From Candidatus Bathyarchaeota archaeon JdFR-04 (GTDB taxonomy: Archaea > Thermoproteota > Bathyarchaeia > Bathyarchaeales > UBA233): DNA of 6,113 bases. The stretch is taken from NCBI GenBank assembly GCA_002010925.1, contig MTLR01000163.1:1-6113 (forward strand), read 5' to 3'. The notes beneath the pieces were generated by a model. The model was given only the letters and a program-made list of their open reading frames with translations. It was not told where the DNA came from and did not search any database. Shown piece by piece: positions 1-4,784 of this stretch; the first letter of the stretch is position 1, and the number at the start of each line of letters is the position of its first letter. The position numbers and the translations under genes were made by a program.

Positions 1-86
1 CTTTCAGTGCTCGTGCTCAGAGCTATTCGAAAAGGCTCCCAGTATTGAAGCTTAACGGAATAAACACGAATTTCCTTAATACCCAT
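1..86 (-). CDS. Enolase-superfamily enzyme (MR/MLE type), N-terminal fragment cut by window edge
   Basis: Reading the minus strand from the ATG at 86-84 gives 28 codons that run off the window. The peptide begins MGIKEIRVYSVKL and continues with WEPFRIALSTSTE. This is the usual N-terminal capping-domain opening of mandelate racemase/muconate-lactonizing enzymes, where a beta strand (IKxIRVYxVxL) leads into a PFRIA-type loop contacting substrate. Dipeptide epimerases and o-succinylbenzoate synthases start this way, but 28 residues cannot choose between them. A TAA lies in frame two codons upstream, so this ATG is the earliest possible start. There is no clear Shine-Dalgarno. A box A lies about 30 nt upstream, so the transcript is probably leaderless or nearly so. 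The catalytic Lys and metal-binding Asp/Glu residues would lie outside the window. Confidence 0.72.
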   Translation of the reverse strand, partial: MGIKEIRVYSVKLQYWEPFRIALSTSTE

Positions 87-112
87 TACTTAAGCACCAA
101 ATCGTTCGCTAC

Positions 113-120
113 CTATAAAT
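113..120 (-). promoter_or_regulatory. Box A (TATA) promoter of the enolase-superfamily gene
   Basis: On the minus strand this reads ATTTATAG, centred about 30 nt upstream of the ATG at 86. With an archaeal start site about 25 nt downstream of box A, transcription would begin within a few bases of the start codon, consistent with the absence of a Shine-Dalgarno. The rest of 87-263 shows no gene or RNA I can support. Confidence 0.5.
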
Positions 121-255
121 GCAAATTATCCTTAAACGTTTTTACCCTAAACGCTAGGAAATATCAGCAAAGCTACTACTAAGAAAGTTACAAAAGGGAA
201 AACTGTGTTAAACCTTGTTAGGACATATAGAGATTATTTCCATAGTTAGCCGACA

Positions 256-280
256 CGTAAGACTTATAAATCGTAAGACT
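256..280 (+). promoter_or_regulatory. Box A flanked by a 9-bp direct repeat, promoter of the four-helix membrane protein
   Basis: The A/T-rich box TTATAAAT (264-271) lies about 40 nt upstream of the ATG at 310. It is bracketed by two exact copies of CGTAAGACT at 256-264 and 272-280. The copies are 16 bp apart, about 1.5 helical turns. A protein binding them would cover the site used by TBP and TFB, so this is a candidate operator. The promoter call rests on position and composition; the operator role is inference. Confidence 0.5.
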
Positions 281-309
281 CCATACAGGTTTTACGTCGA
301 GGGAAAAAT

Positions 310-720
310 ATGGAATATGAACAAATAGCGCAATACGCATTTATGGCGTTTGTCGCTATCGCAATAATTGCAGGCCTTGCAGTAGGCTTCATAGCCTATG
401 ACGTACGTAACTGGAACGACCCCGCTGTAAAAGATATCAACGGATACATAACCCTACTTATGCTAATTCTCGGGATAATCGTTGGACTCATAAGCATAAC
501 CGCAAAAGAAGTCCAACCCTTCCTAATTGCCACAATCGCCCTAATGGTTACTAGGATAGGCGTAGGCACACAATTTGATGTCTGGAATCCCCTTACAACC
601 CTCCATGAACTCCTGTATTACTGGGCAACCGCTATCTTAAACTATATAGTTGCCTTTGTAGCCCCCGCAGCAGTAATAATCGCCATAAAAGCCGTCTACG
701 CAATGGCAAAAGAGAAGTAA
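310..720 (+). CDS. Small four-helix integral membrane protein of unknown function
   Basis: I do not recognise this 136-residue protein. It is almost entirely hydrophobic, with predicted membrane segments near residues 8-30, 46-64, 68-84 and 106-130. Short polar loops separate them: DVRNWNDPAVKDING at about 31-45, and TRIGVGTQFDVWNP at about 81-94. It ends in a short basic tail (AMAKEK). There is no cleavable signal peptide, no cysteine and no obvious catalytic or metal motif. The start ATG has GAGG seven bases upstream (299-302) and a box A at 264-271, so the start is well supported. The gene stands alone: the upstream neighbour is divergent and the next gene downstream is a tRNA on the other strand. 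A pore, a small transporter subunit or a holin-like protein are all possible, but nothing in the sequence chooses between them. Confidence 0.8.
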   Translation: MEYEQIAQYAFMAFVAIAIIAGLAVGFIAYDVRNWNDPAVKDINGYITLLMLILGIIVGLISITAKEVQPFLIATIALMVTRIGVGTQFDVWNPLTTLHELLYYWATAILNYIVAFVAPAAVIIAIKAVYAMAKEK

Positions 721-742
721 TCATTCTACAAACCCCCTCTCA

Positions 743-748
743 TTTTTT
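743..748 (+). terminator. T-run terminator after the four-helix membrane protein gene
   Basis: A run of six T within a pyrimidine-rich stretch lies about 23 bases after the stop codon, with no hairpin in front. Archaeal RNA polymerase terminates at such T tracts. It also separates this gene from the convergent tRNA-Pro. The call rests on composition only. Confidence 0.35.
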
Positions 749-770
749 CTAGACACTAAAACAAACCTAA

Positions 771-848
771 TGGTGGGGCTGCCCGGATTTGAACCGGGGT
801 CCCGAGAGCCCGAGTCTCGGAGCCTAGACCAAGCTAGCCGACAGCCCC
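771..848 (-). tRNA. tRNA-Pro, anticodon CGG, encoded CCA, no intron
   Basis: The minus strand folds as a full cloverleaf. The 7-bp acceptor is GGGGCTG/CAGCCCC, followed by discriminator A73 and an encoded CCA (773-771). The D arm has A14, the GG pair and A21; its stem GGCT/GGCT has two G-C pairs and two G-U wobbles. The anticodon stem CGAGA/TCTCG is perfect and closes the loop CTCGGGC, which gives anticodon CGG with T33 before it and G37 after it. The T stem CCCGG/CCGGG closes the loop TTCAAAT. CGG reads the proline codon CCG, and the GGG-starting acceptor with A73 fits archaeal tRNA-Pro. A TATA-like stretch (ACATAAAT) lies about 30-40 nt upstream, near 879-888. The gene is convergent with the membrane protein gene. 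Confidence 0.93.
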
Positions 849-951
849 ATGCTTTAAGCATTTTGCGTCCTATGAGGATTTATGTCTGACTTCTTTAACT
901 TTAGGTTTACTAGATTTACTGGAGTGAAAATTTTTATAGAGGATTTTTCTG

Positions 952-966
952 TAAGGAGATTCCTTA
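952..966. repeat. Inverted repeat TAAGGA-GAT-TCCTTA upstream of the dockerin gene promoter
   Basis: Two perfect 6-bp arms flank a 3-bp centre. The repeat ends five bases before the box A at 971-980, covering the region where TFB would contact the BRE. The position suits an operator or activator site for the secreted protein gene. No regulator is identifiable, and a 6-bp arm can occur by chance. Confidence 0.3.
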
Positions 967-970
967 AGGG

Positions 971-980
971 TTAATATATT
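971..980 (+). promoter_or_regulatory. Box A promoter of the dockerin-type gene
   Basis: TTAATATATT lies about 36 nt upstream of the ATG at 1012. A start site about 25 nt downstream would give a leader of roughly 10 nt. GGAG at 1006-1009 is only two bases from the ATG, which is too close for a normal ribosome binding site, so initiation is probably near-leaderless. A second A/T-rich box (TTTTTATAG, about 931-939) is possible but further away. Confidence 0.45.
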
Positions 981-1011
981 ACGGTTCCGCTGGTTAACCT
1001 AGGTTGGAGCT

Positions 1012-1731
1012 ATGAAAGCAACGAGGGTTGCTGGTACGATTATACTGACATTGTTCACGTTCTTCGCATCAGTTGCCCCTATTGCTTTTGGTTCCATCCG
1101 GGGAGACTTGGACGGGAATGGCGTTGTTGATGCTCAAGACTTAACGATACTCTTGGAAGCATTTGGCACCTATCCGGGACATTCACGATGGAATGATGAA
1201 GCAGACTTGAACGAAGACGGAAAAGTTGACATAATCGATGCCGTTCTGCTGTTAACCAATATGGGCCAAACCTCTCCAACCGTCTCAACAGAGGTTATAA
1301 ACGTAAAAATTTCGGTTAATCCGCGTGCATTGAACCTGGAAAGTCGTGGTAAATGGCTTAAATGCGTTGTTGAAATTCCAAAAGGCTACGATATCGGCGA
1401 TTTGGACTTGTCAACCATCAAGCTTAACAACACCATAAGTATCGATCCTAATGCGCCTATCACTTTCATAAATAGGGATTGCAGAGAAAACTATCAAATA
1501 ATGGTCAGGTTCAATAGAGCTGAGGTTATAGAGCTGATTAAAAAAGCTCTGGAGGAAACGCAAGATACAAAAGGGGACTGTGGAAAAATAACTATTCGCT
1601 ACATAACGTTAACAGTCACAGGTGAACTTTCGCCTACCACAAGCTTCGAGGGGCAAACGCGGATTTTAGCTATTTATAGAAAGGAAAATAGCGCCACCAC
1701 ACTAGCAATGCCTAGAACTTTTCGAAGGTAA
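1012..1731 (+). CDS. Secreted dockerin type I domain protein
   Basis: This 239-residue protein opens with a Sec signal peptide: basic MKATR, a hydrophobic core at about 6-26, and probable cleavage after AFG (25-27). Residues 30-85 form a dockerin type I module with two EF-hand-like calcium loops. Loop one has D32, D34, N36, D40 and D43; loop two has D65, N67, D69, D73 and D76. Each loop is followed by a hydrophobic helix. Dockerins bind cohesin modules to build extracellular assemblies. Residues about 95-228 look like a beta-rich domain, with a motif (LNLESRGKWLKCVVEIPKGY, 108-127) that I associate with archaeal and bacterial secreted proteins carrying dockerin or EF-hand modules. A VRFNRAEVIELIKKAL segment and a LTVTGEL strand follow. 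There is no C-terminal anchor and no catalytic domain. No cohesin gene is present here, so the partner is unknown. Function beyond calcium-dependent extracellular attachment is inference. Confidence 0.85.
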   Translation: MKATRVAGTIILTLFTFFASVAPIAFGSIRGDLDGNGVVDAQDLTILLEAFGTYPGHSRWNDEADLNEDGKVDIIDAVLLLTNMGQTSPTVSTEVINVKISVNPRALNLESRGKWLKCVVEIPKGYDIGDLDLSTIKLNNTISIDPNAPITFINRDCRENYQIMVRFNRAEVIELIKKALEETQDTKGDCGKITIRYITLTVTGELSPTTSFEGQTRILAIYRKENSATTLAMPRTFRR

Positions 1732-1741
1732 TAAACGAAGT

Positions 1742-1884
1742 TGGTGGGGCCGGCCGGATTTGAACCGACGACCTACGGGTTTCTCTAACCGCTCCAGAAA
1801 CTCTTCATCCCTTTCTGGTCAGCAAACCCGTAGTTACTTAGCATTTCTGGAGCCCGTCGTCATCCCTGGCTAGACTACGGCCCC
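1742..1884 (-). tRNA. tRNA-Trp, anticodon CCA, with a 66-nt intron, encoded CCA
   Basis: The minus strand from 1884 folds as a tRNA once 1781-1846 is removed. The acceptor GGGGCCG/CGGCCCC is followed by A73 and an encoded CCA (1744-1742). The D arm carries the AGCCAGGGATGAC stretch, resembling known archaeal tRNA-Trp. The anticodon stem ACGGG/CCCGT is perfect. The joined loop is C-T-CCA-G-A, giving anticodon CCA for UGG. The T stem GTCGG/CCGGC closes TTCAAAT. The mature length is 77 nt with CCA: a 38-nt 5' exon (1884-1847) and a 39-nt 3' exon (1780-1742). The intron lies between nucleotides 37 and 38, the canonical archaeal site. A bulge-helix-bulge can be drawn with bulges AG|A and AA|A and central helix CTCC/AGAG, where one of four pairs is a mismatch. 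Confidence 0.93.
1781..1846 (-). ncRNA. tRNA-Trp intron containing a dual box C/D 2'-O-methylation guide
   Basis: Reading 5' to 3' on the minus strand, the 66-nt intron holds a C-like box ATGCTAA (1844-1838), D' box CTGA (1822-1819), C' box GGGATGA (1811-1805) and D-like box GTTA (1789-1786). The ten bases one nucleotide before D' (CTACGGGTTT) are fully complementary to AAACCCGTAG across the 3' splice site. The ten bases one nucleotide before D (TTTCTGGAGC) are fully complementary to GCTCCAGAAA across the 5' splice site. By the rule that the fifth base upstream of the D/D' box marks the target, these guide methylation of C39 and C34 of the same tRNA. The known archaeal tRNA-Trp intron guides (Haloferax) target the same two positions. 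Both halves have the layout C, 4 nt, 10-nt guide, 1 nt, D. The outer C and D boxes are degenerate. Confidence 0.82.
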
Positions 1885-1910
1885 TACTATTATTTGGACG
1901 AGGTGTTTTG

Positions 1911-1920
1911 GATATATAGG
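1911..1920 (-). promoter_or_regulatory. Box A promoter of tRNA-Trp
   Basis: On the minus strand this reads CCTATATATC, centred about 31 nt upstream of the tRNA 5' end at 1884. That is the expected spacing for an archaeal tRNA promoter with transcription starting a few bases before the mature end. Confidence 0.6.
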
Positions 1921-1989
1921 TTTCTGAGTTAATTTCTGTTATGTACATAAAGGTTTCCAAGAATTTTCGTAATGCTTAGAAGCGAAAAG

Positions 1990-2157
1990 TTAATGTGTTT
2001 AAACTTCACGTGTATGGTGGGGTTAGCCGGCCATAGGGCGCGGGTTCCACCCGAACCCATTCCGAACTCGGAAGTTAAACCGCGCTCCGTTCCCGGCTTT
2101 AGTGTGGTCTTCGGCCACGCGAACCCGGGAAAGCCGGCAGCCCCGCTTACACATTAA
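1990..2157. repeat. 9-bp inverted repeat flanking 5S rRNA
   Basis: TTAATGTGT at 1990-1998 is exactly complementary to ACACATTAA at 2149-2157, so the two ends of the 5S precursor could pair outside the mature RNA. A further copy of TTAATGTG at 2171-2178 could instead form an 8-bp hairpin with CACATTAA (2150-2157), with a 13-base loop. The arms are exact; a processing or termination role is inference. Confidence 0.4.
2017..2146 (+). rRNA. rrf: 5S ribosomal RNA, stand-alone gene
   Basis: The region carries the 5S signature: GCCATAGGGCG near the start, ACCCGAACCCATTCCGAAC and then CTCGGAAGTTAAAC for the loop B/C arm, and a TCTTCGG-capped helix in the loop E arm. Terminal helix I pairs GTGGGG (2017-2022) with CCCCGC (2141-2146), and the pairing extends inward through GCCGGC/GCCGGC. 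Length is about 130 nt, in the archaeal range. The ends are set by helix I and may be off by one or two bases. No 16S or 23S sequence is nearby, so this gene is unlinked, as in many TACK archaea. A box A candidate (ACATAAAG, about 1945-1952) lies upstream. This RNA belongs to the large ribosomal subunit. Confidence 0.95.
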
Positions 2158-2196
2158 TGCTGTCTATGTGTTAATGTGGAGTGGAAATCCCCAAAA

Positions 2197-2204
2197 TTTA
2201 TAAC
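2197..2204 (+). promoter_or_regulatory. Box A promoter of the DUF1512 / zinc-ribbon operon
   Basis: TTTATAAC preceded by CCCCAAAA gives a good box A about 36 nt before the ATG at 2236. The predicted transcription start is about 2225-2228, leaving a leader of about 10 nt. It falls downstream of the upstream in-frame GTG at 2176, which argues against that longer start. Confidence 0.55.
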
Positions 2205-2235
2205 CATGATTTACAAGTGGAGAACGTGTGGTAAA

Positions 2236-3372
2236 ATGACGTTTGCGATGGTTGTTAACGTTTCGCAGATAGCCCAGCCTTTTGTAGATGAAAATTTCGG
2301 CTGGATTCTAAACGTGGTTTTTTACCTTTTCTTCATAATTTTCATTTTTTATGGGCAAAGAATCCAGATGTATGTGATGCTTAAGGAAGTGGAAGGTTCG
2401 CTTCTTCGCTTAAAGTACATCAAAGAAGAAGGAAGAAAGATAGCTATCGAAACAATTAAGGAAATAGGTAAACCTTCTCATGACCCTTCTGAACGAGTAG
2501 ATAGATTCCTTGAATACTTCGCTCTTCCACCTGAAAGCATGGATCCAGCTGGTGTAGTGTGGAAGCTTGAGCATATTCTTGACGTTAGGGACATTCGTTT
2601 CAAAGATGAGGTTAAGCTGATGGCTCCATCTGCAAGCGAAACCCAAATAAACAACTTGGAAAACACTTTGGAAGCCGCTTTGGCTTTAAACTACATCTAC
2701 AAAGTAGTTCGCCATTTCTATATATTGGGTAAGAAAACTCTTAGCCTTTACATAATTATGCAACTTCAGATGATTCTCCCATTAGTGATGCGAGAAGCTG
2801 AAGCCTATGCTAGCGCCCTCAAGGCCTTCGCTTATGGACAGCCCATAGGCGACGGAGTAGGAGCGCTAGTAGCTGCCAAGCTAATGCATGGACACGAAAA
2901 AAGAAAGATAGCAAAAGACTGCGTGGTGGCAACCGTCCCACTCGAGGGGAGAACAGCCTATGTAATAAAAGCTGAAGGCCCGGGCGGGAACGTTGGAAAA
3001 CCTGGCGAGGCAATGAAGACAATCATTGAGGAAAACGACGGAAAAATATCTACTATAATTATTATTGATGCGGCCTTAAAGCTTGAAGGCGAGAAACCCG
3101 GCGAAGTAGCTGAGGGAATAGGCGTGGCCATAGGTGGACCTGGTGTTGAAAAGTTCAAAGTTGAAGAATCCTTGTTAAAGCATCGCATTCCAATAAACGC
3201 GGTAATAATTAAGGAAGACGTAGGTGACGCAGTTTCACCTATGCGGAAGGAAATTTTTGAAGCTGCCGACGAAGCAATTAAACGCATAAAACGAGTTATA
3301 CTGGAAAAGACTAAGGAGGGCGATTCACTTATAATAGCGGGCATAGGGAATACCATTGGAATTGGACAATAG
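2236..3372 (+). CDS. DUF1512 family protein, membrane-anchored, function unknown
   Basis: I recognise the overall pattern as the archaeal DUF1512 family; its function is unknown. From ATG 2236 it has 378 residues. There is one membrane segment at about 22-40 (FGWILNVVFYLFFIIFIFYG), then a basic, helical, probably cytoplasmic region to about 200. That region includes a long helix at about 148-200 rich in Tyr, Leu and Lys. A conserved-looking block, GQPIGDGVGALVAAKLM (201-217), opens the C-terminal domain. It alternates beta strands and glycine loops: EGPGGNVGKPGEAM at 247-260, VAIGGPGVEKF at 297-307, and GIGNTIGIGQ at the extreme C terminus. These look like ligand-binding turns, but no ligand can be named. 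An in-frame GTG at 2176 would add 20 residues, but the promoter lies between it and ATG 2236. The 3' end overlaps the next gene, so the two are probably one operon. Confidence 0.82.
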   Translation: MTFAMVVNVSQIAQPFVDENFGWILNVVFYLFFIIFIFYGQRIQMYVMLKEVEGSLLRLKYIKEEGRKIAIETIKEIGKPSHDPSERVDRFLEYFALPPESMDPAGVVWKLEHILDVRDIRFKDEVKLMAPSASETQINNLENTLEAALALNYIYKVVRHFYILGKKTLSLYIIMQLQMILPLVMREAEAYASALKAFAYGQPIGDGVGALVAAKLMHGHEKRKIAKDCVVATVPLEGRTAYVIKAEGPGGNVGKPGEAMKTIIEENDGKISTIIIIDAALKLEGEKPGEVAEGIGVAIGGPGVEKFKVEESLLKHRIPINAVIIKEDVGDAVSPMRKEIFEAADEAIKRIKRVILEKTKEGDSLIIAGIGNTIGIGQ

Positions 3373-3817
3373 GAAGGGCGAAAGATTGGCTGAAAAGAAA
3401 TCCGAAACTGCAGGAACCACCGAGACCACAGCTAGAAGAATTTCTTCCTTCGTTATCGTGGTCATATTTGTCACACTAGCCCTGTCTTTGGTGGCACTAT
3501 ATTTTGCTGTTGATATATACCAGAGAAATGAAGTGGCTGCCGGATACTTCTTCCTGATAGGGTTTGTGGGCTTAGCCTTATCTTCCTACATGCTACTGCA
3601 AATGAGAAAACGAGTTTTGAAATGGCGCATAAAGCTTCCACCAATAATAACTATCATTGAATGCCAAAAATGCGGCTTTAAGAACATTAGAGAATTTAAA
3701 CGCGGCGACTACGTCTTTAAAGAAATGGACGCCTGCGAAAAATGTAACGAACCAATGATGATAACTGGAATTTATCGAGAAATAAAAGAGCCAAAAAAGA
3801 AGGAAGAAAAGTTCTAA
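3356..3817 (+). CDS. Two-helix membrane protein with C-terminal zinc ribbon
   Basis: Counted from TTG 3356 this is 153 residues. The N-terminal 30 are polar and Thr/Lys-rich. Two membrane helices follow at about 31-51 and 61-81, then a basic stretch (MRKRVLKWRIK). A compact zinc ribbon closes the protein: C103-x2-C106 and C127-x2-C130, set in ECQKCGFKNIREFKRGDY and DACEKCNEPM. The last 10 residues are charged. No ATG occurs before residue 79, so a TTG must be used. Candidates are 3356, 3362 and 3386; the last has AGGAAGG (3371-3377) about 8 bases upstream and may be the true start, giving 143 residues. The outer start overlaps the DUF1512 gene by 17 bases, which suggests coupled translation and a shared membrane function. 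The specific role is unknown; metal binding by the four cysteines is well supported. Confidence 0.83.
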   Translation: MELDNRKGERLAEKKSETAGTTETTARRISSFVIVVIFVTLALSLVALYFAVDIYQRNEVAAGYFFLIGFVGLALSSYMLLQMRKRVLKWRIKLPPIITIIECQKCGFKNIREFKRGDYVFKEMDACEKCNEPMMITGIYREIKEPKKKEEKF

Positions 3818-4731
3818 GTTAAAACCACACATCTGTCTTCTAGAATCAACACGGTATGCTCTGCCTGAGCAACAGGTTTTCCGCTGACTTCCACGAATAC
3901 AGGATATTGCATTATGCTTCGAGAGGAAAGAAGTTCCCTAAACGCTTGTTTGTAACCGTCATTTGCCGTAAATTTCCTTAGCCATCTTTCGGCAAAAGGC
4001 AAAGTATGAAAATTCTGTTGGATATATCCAAGAAGCTTCTTCGCTAAAGGATGCTTTATGGATTTTCTTTTTACAAAACGAAAAATATTAGCTTCTTTCC
4101 CGTTTCTAACTTTGCCCGCTGCATTAGGAAACGTTACGAAAGGTTCGATGGCGTATATCTCGCCAGCCTTTATTTTTGAAAGTGAAAAATGAGATATATT
4201 TGGCAGTGATTTTCCAGCATGCACTTGATATCGTCCAATTAAGTGCCCAGTCAAATTGGAAACCGGCTTAAACCCGCGGGAAGTTATTACTTCTTCAATT
4301 ATTGTTCCAAGTTTAGAGATGTACATTCCTGCATGAATTGTTTCAACAGCTTTCTTTAACGCTTCTTCAGCAGTCTTTGCAAGATTTCGGTATTCAGAGT
4401 TAAAGCATAAAGTTAGAGCAGTATCAGTTAGATATCCATCAATATGGGCACCCAAATCGATTTTCACAATGGAATTCTCCGGGATTATTTTTTGATCGTT
4501 GGGCGGTGAAGTATAGTGGGCGGCTATTTCGTTGATTGAAACGTTACATGGAAAGGCTGGCTTGGCGCCTTTCTCTTTTATGAGATTTTCGGCTTTTTCG
4601 CAAACTTCAATTATAGGCATTCCAACCTTAACGAAACGCCTCATCTCCTTCCTCGTCTCAGCTAGAATTTTTCCAGCTCGTTTGTATTTTTTCAGAGCAT
4701 CTTCGTCCAAAACATTCATTTTTTCACGCAT
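3814..4731 (-). CDS. map: Methionine aminopeptidase, type 2
   Basis: This cytoplasmic metalloprotease removes the initiator methionine from new proteins. The 305 residues match the archaeal type 2 enzyme in length and order. All five metal ligands are visible: D92 (KIDLGAH), D103 (YLTDTA), H163 (TGHLIGR), E196 (AIEPF) and E291 (QAEHT). The conserved H72 (AAHYTSPPND) and H171 (QVHAGK) are also present. The insertion at about 205-270, with helices after the IEPF motif, is the type 2 helical subdomain. ATG 4731 is the first start; ATG 4719 (residue 5) is an alternative. An A/T-rich box (ACTTTTTAGG, minus strand, about 4752-4761) upstream would give a nearly leaderless transcript. The stop overlaps the stop of the convergent zinc-ribbon gene. 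Its neighbours do not suggest a specialised role. Confidence 0.95.
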   Translation of the reverse strand: MREKMNVLDEDALKKYKRAGKILAETRKEMRRFVKVGMPIIEVCEKAENLIKEKGAKPAFPCNVSINEIAAHYTSPPNDQKIIPENSIVKIDLGAHIDGYLTDTALTLCFNSEYRNLAKTAEEALKKAVETIHAGMYISKLGTIIEEVITSRGFKPVSNLTGHLIGRYQVHAGKSLPNISHFSLSKIKAGEIYAIEPFVTFPNAAGKVRNGKEANIFRFVKRKSIKHPLAKKLLGYIQQNFHTLPFAERWLRKFTANDGYKQAFRELLSSRSIMQYPVFVEVSGKPVAQAEHTVLILEDRCVVLT

Positions 4732-4784
4732 TCTTTTTAAGCGGGTTAGAAGCCTAAAAAGTTTAGGATGGAGGCGAATCGAGA
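4732..4784. promoter_or_regulatory. Divergent promoter region between map and the UPF0173 hydrolase gene
   Basis: This 53-bp gap must serve both genes. For the plus strand, CTTTTTAAGC (4733-4742) is a possible box A, and GGAGG (4770-4774) is a Shine-Dalgarno ten bases before TTG 4785. For the minus strand, ACTTTTTAGG (about 4761-4752) is a possible box A. The two promoters would overlap, so they may compete. Box A calls are by composition only. Confidence 0.4.

Noticed and set aside
771..848. tRNA-Pro as an integration site with an att duplication
   Set aside because: No second copy of the tRNA 3' end and no integrase occur in the window.
849..861. Near-palindrome ATGCTT-T-AAGCAT next to the tRNA-Pro 5' end
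   Set aside because: Six-base arms around one base in A/T-rich leader sequence; too short for a hairpin and probably chance.
1781..1846. Interruption of tRNA-Trp as a mobile-element insertion or pseudogene
   Set aside because: Position 37/38, restored cloverleaf and embedded C/D guides fit a genuine archaeal intron.
1972..2157. Plus-strand open frame of 61 codons
   Set aside because: It lies across the 5S rRNA gene and its translation is that of structural RNA; no independent coding sign.
2958..3356. Minus-strand open frame of 132 codons
   Set aside because: It is fully antisense to the DUF1512 gene, has low-complexity Ser/Ile/Pro content and no ribosome binding site; a shadow frame.
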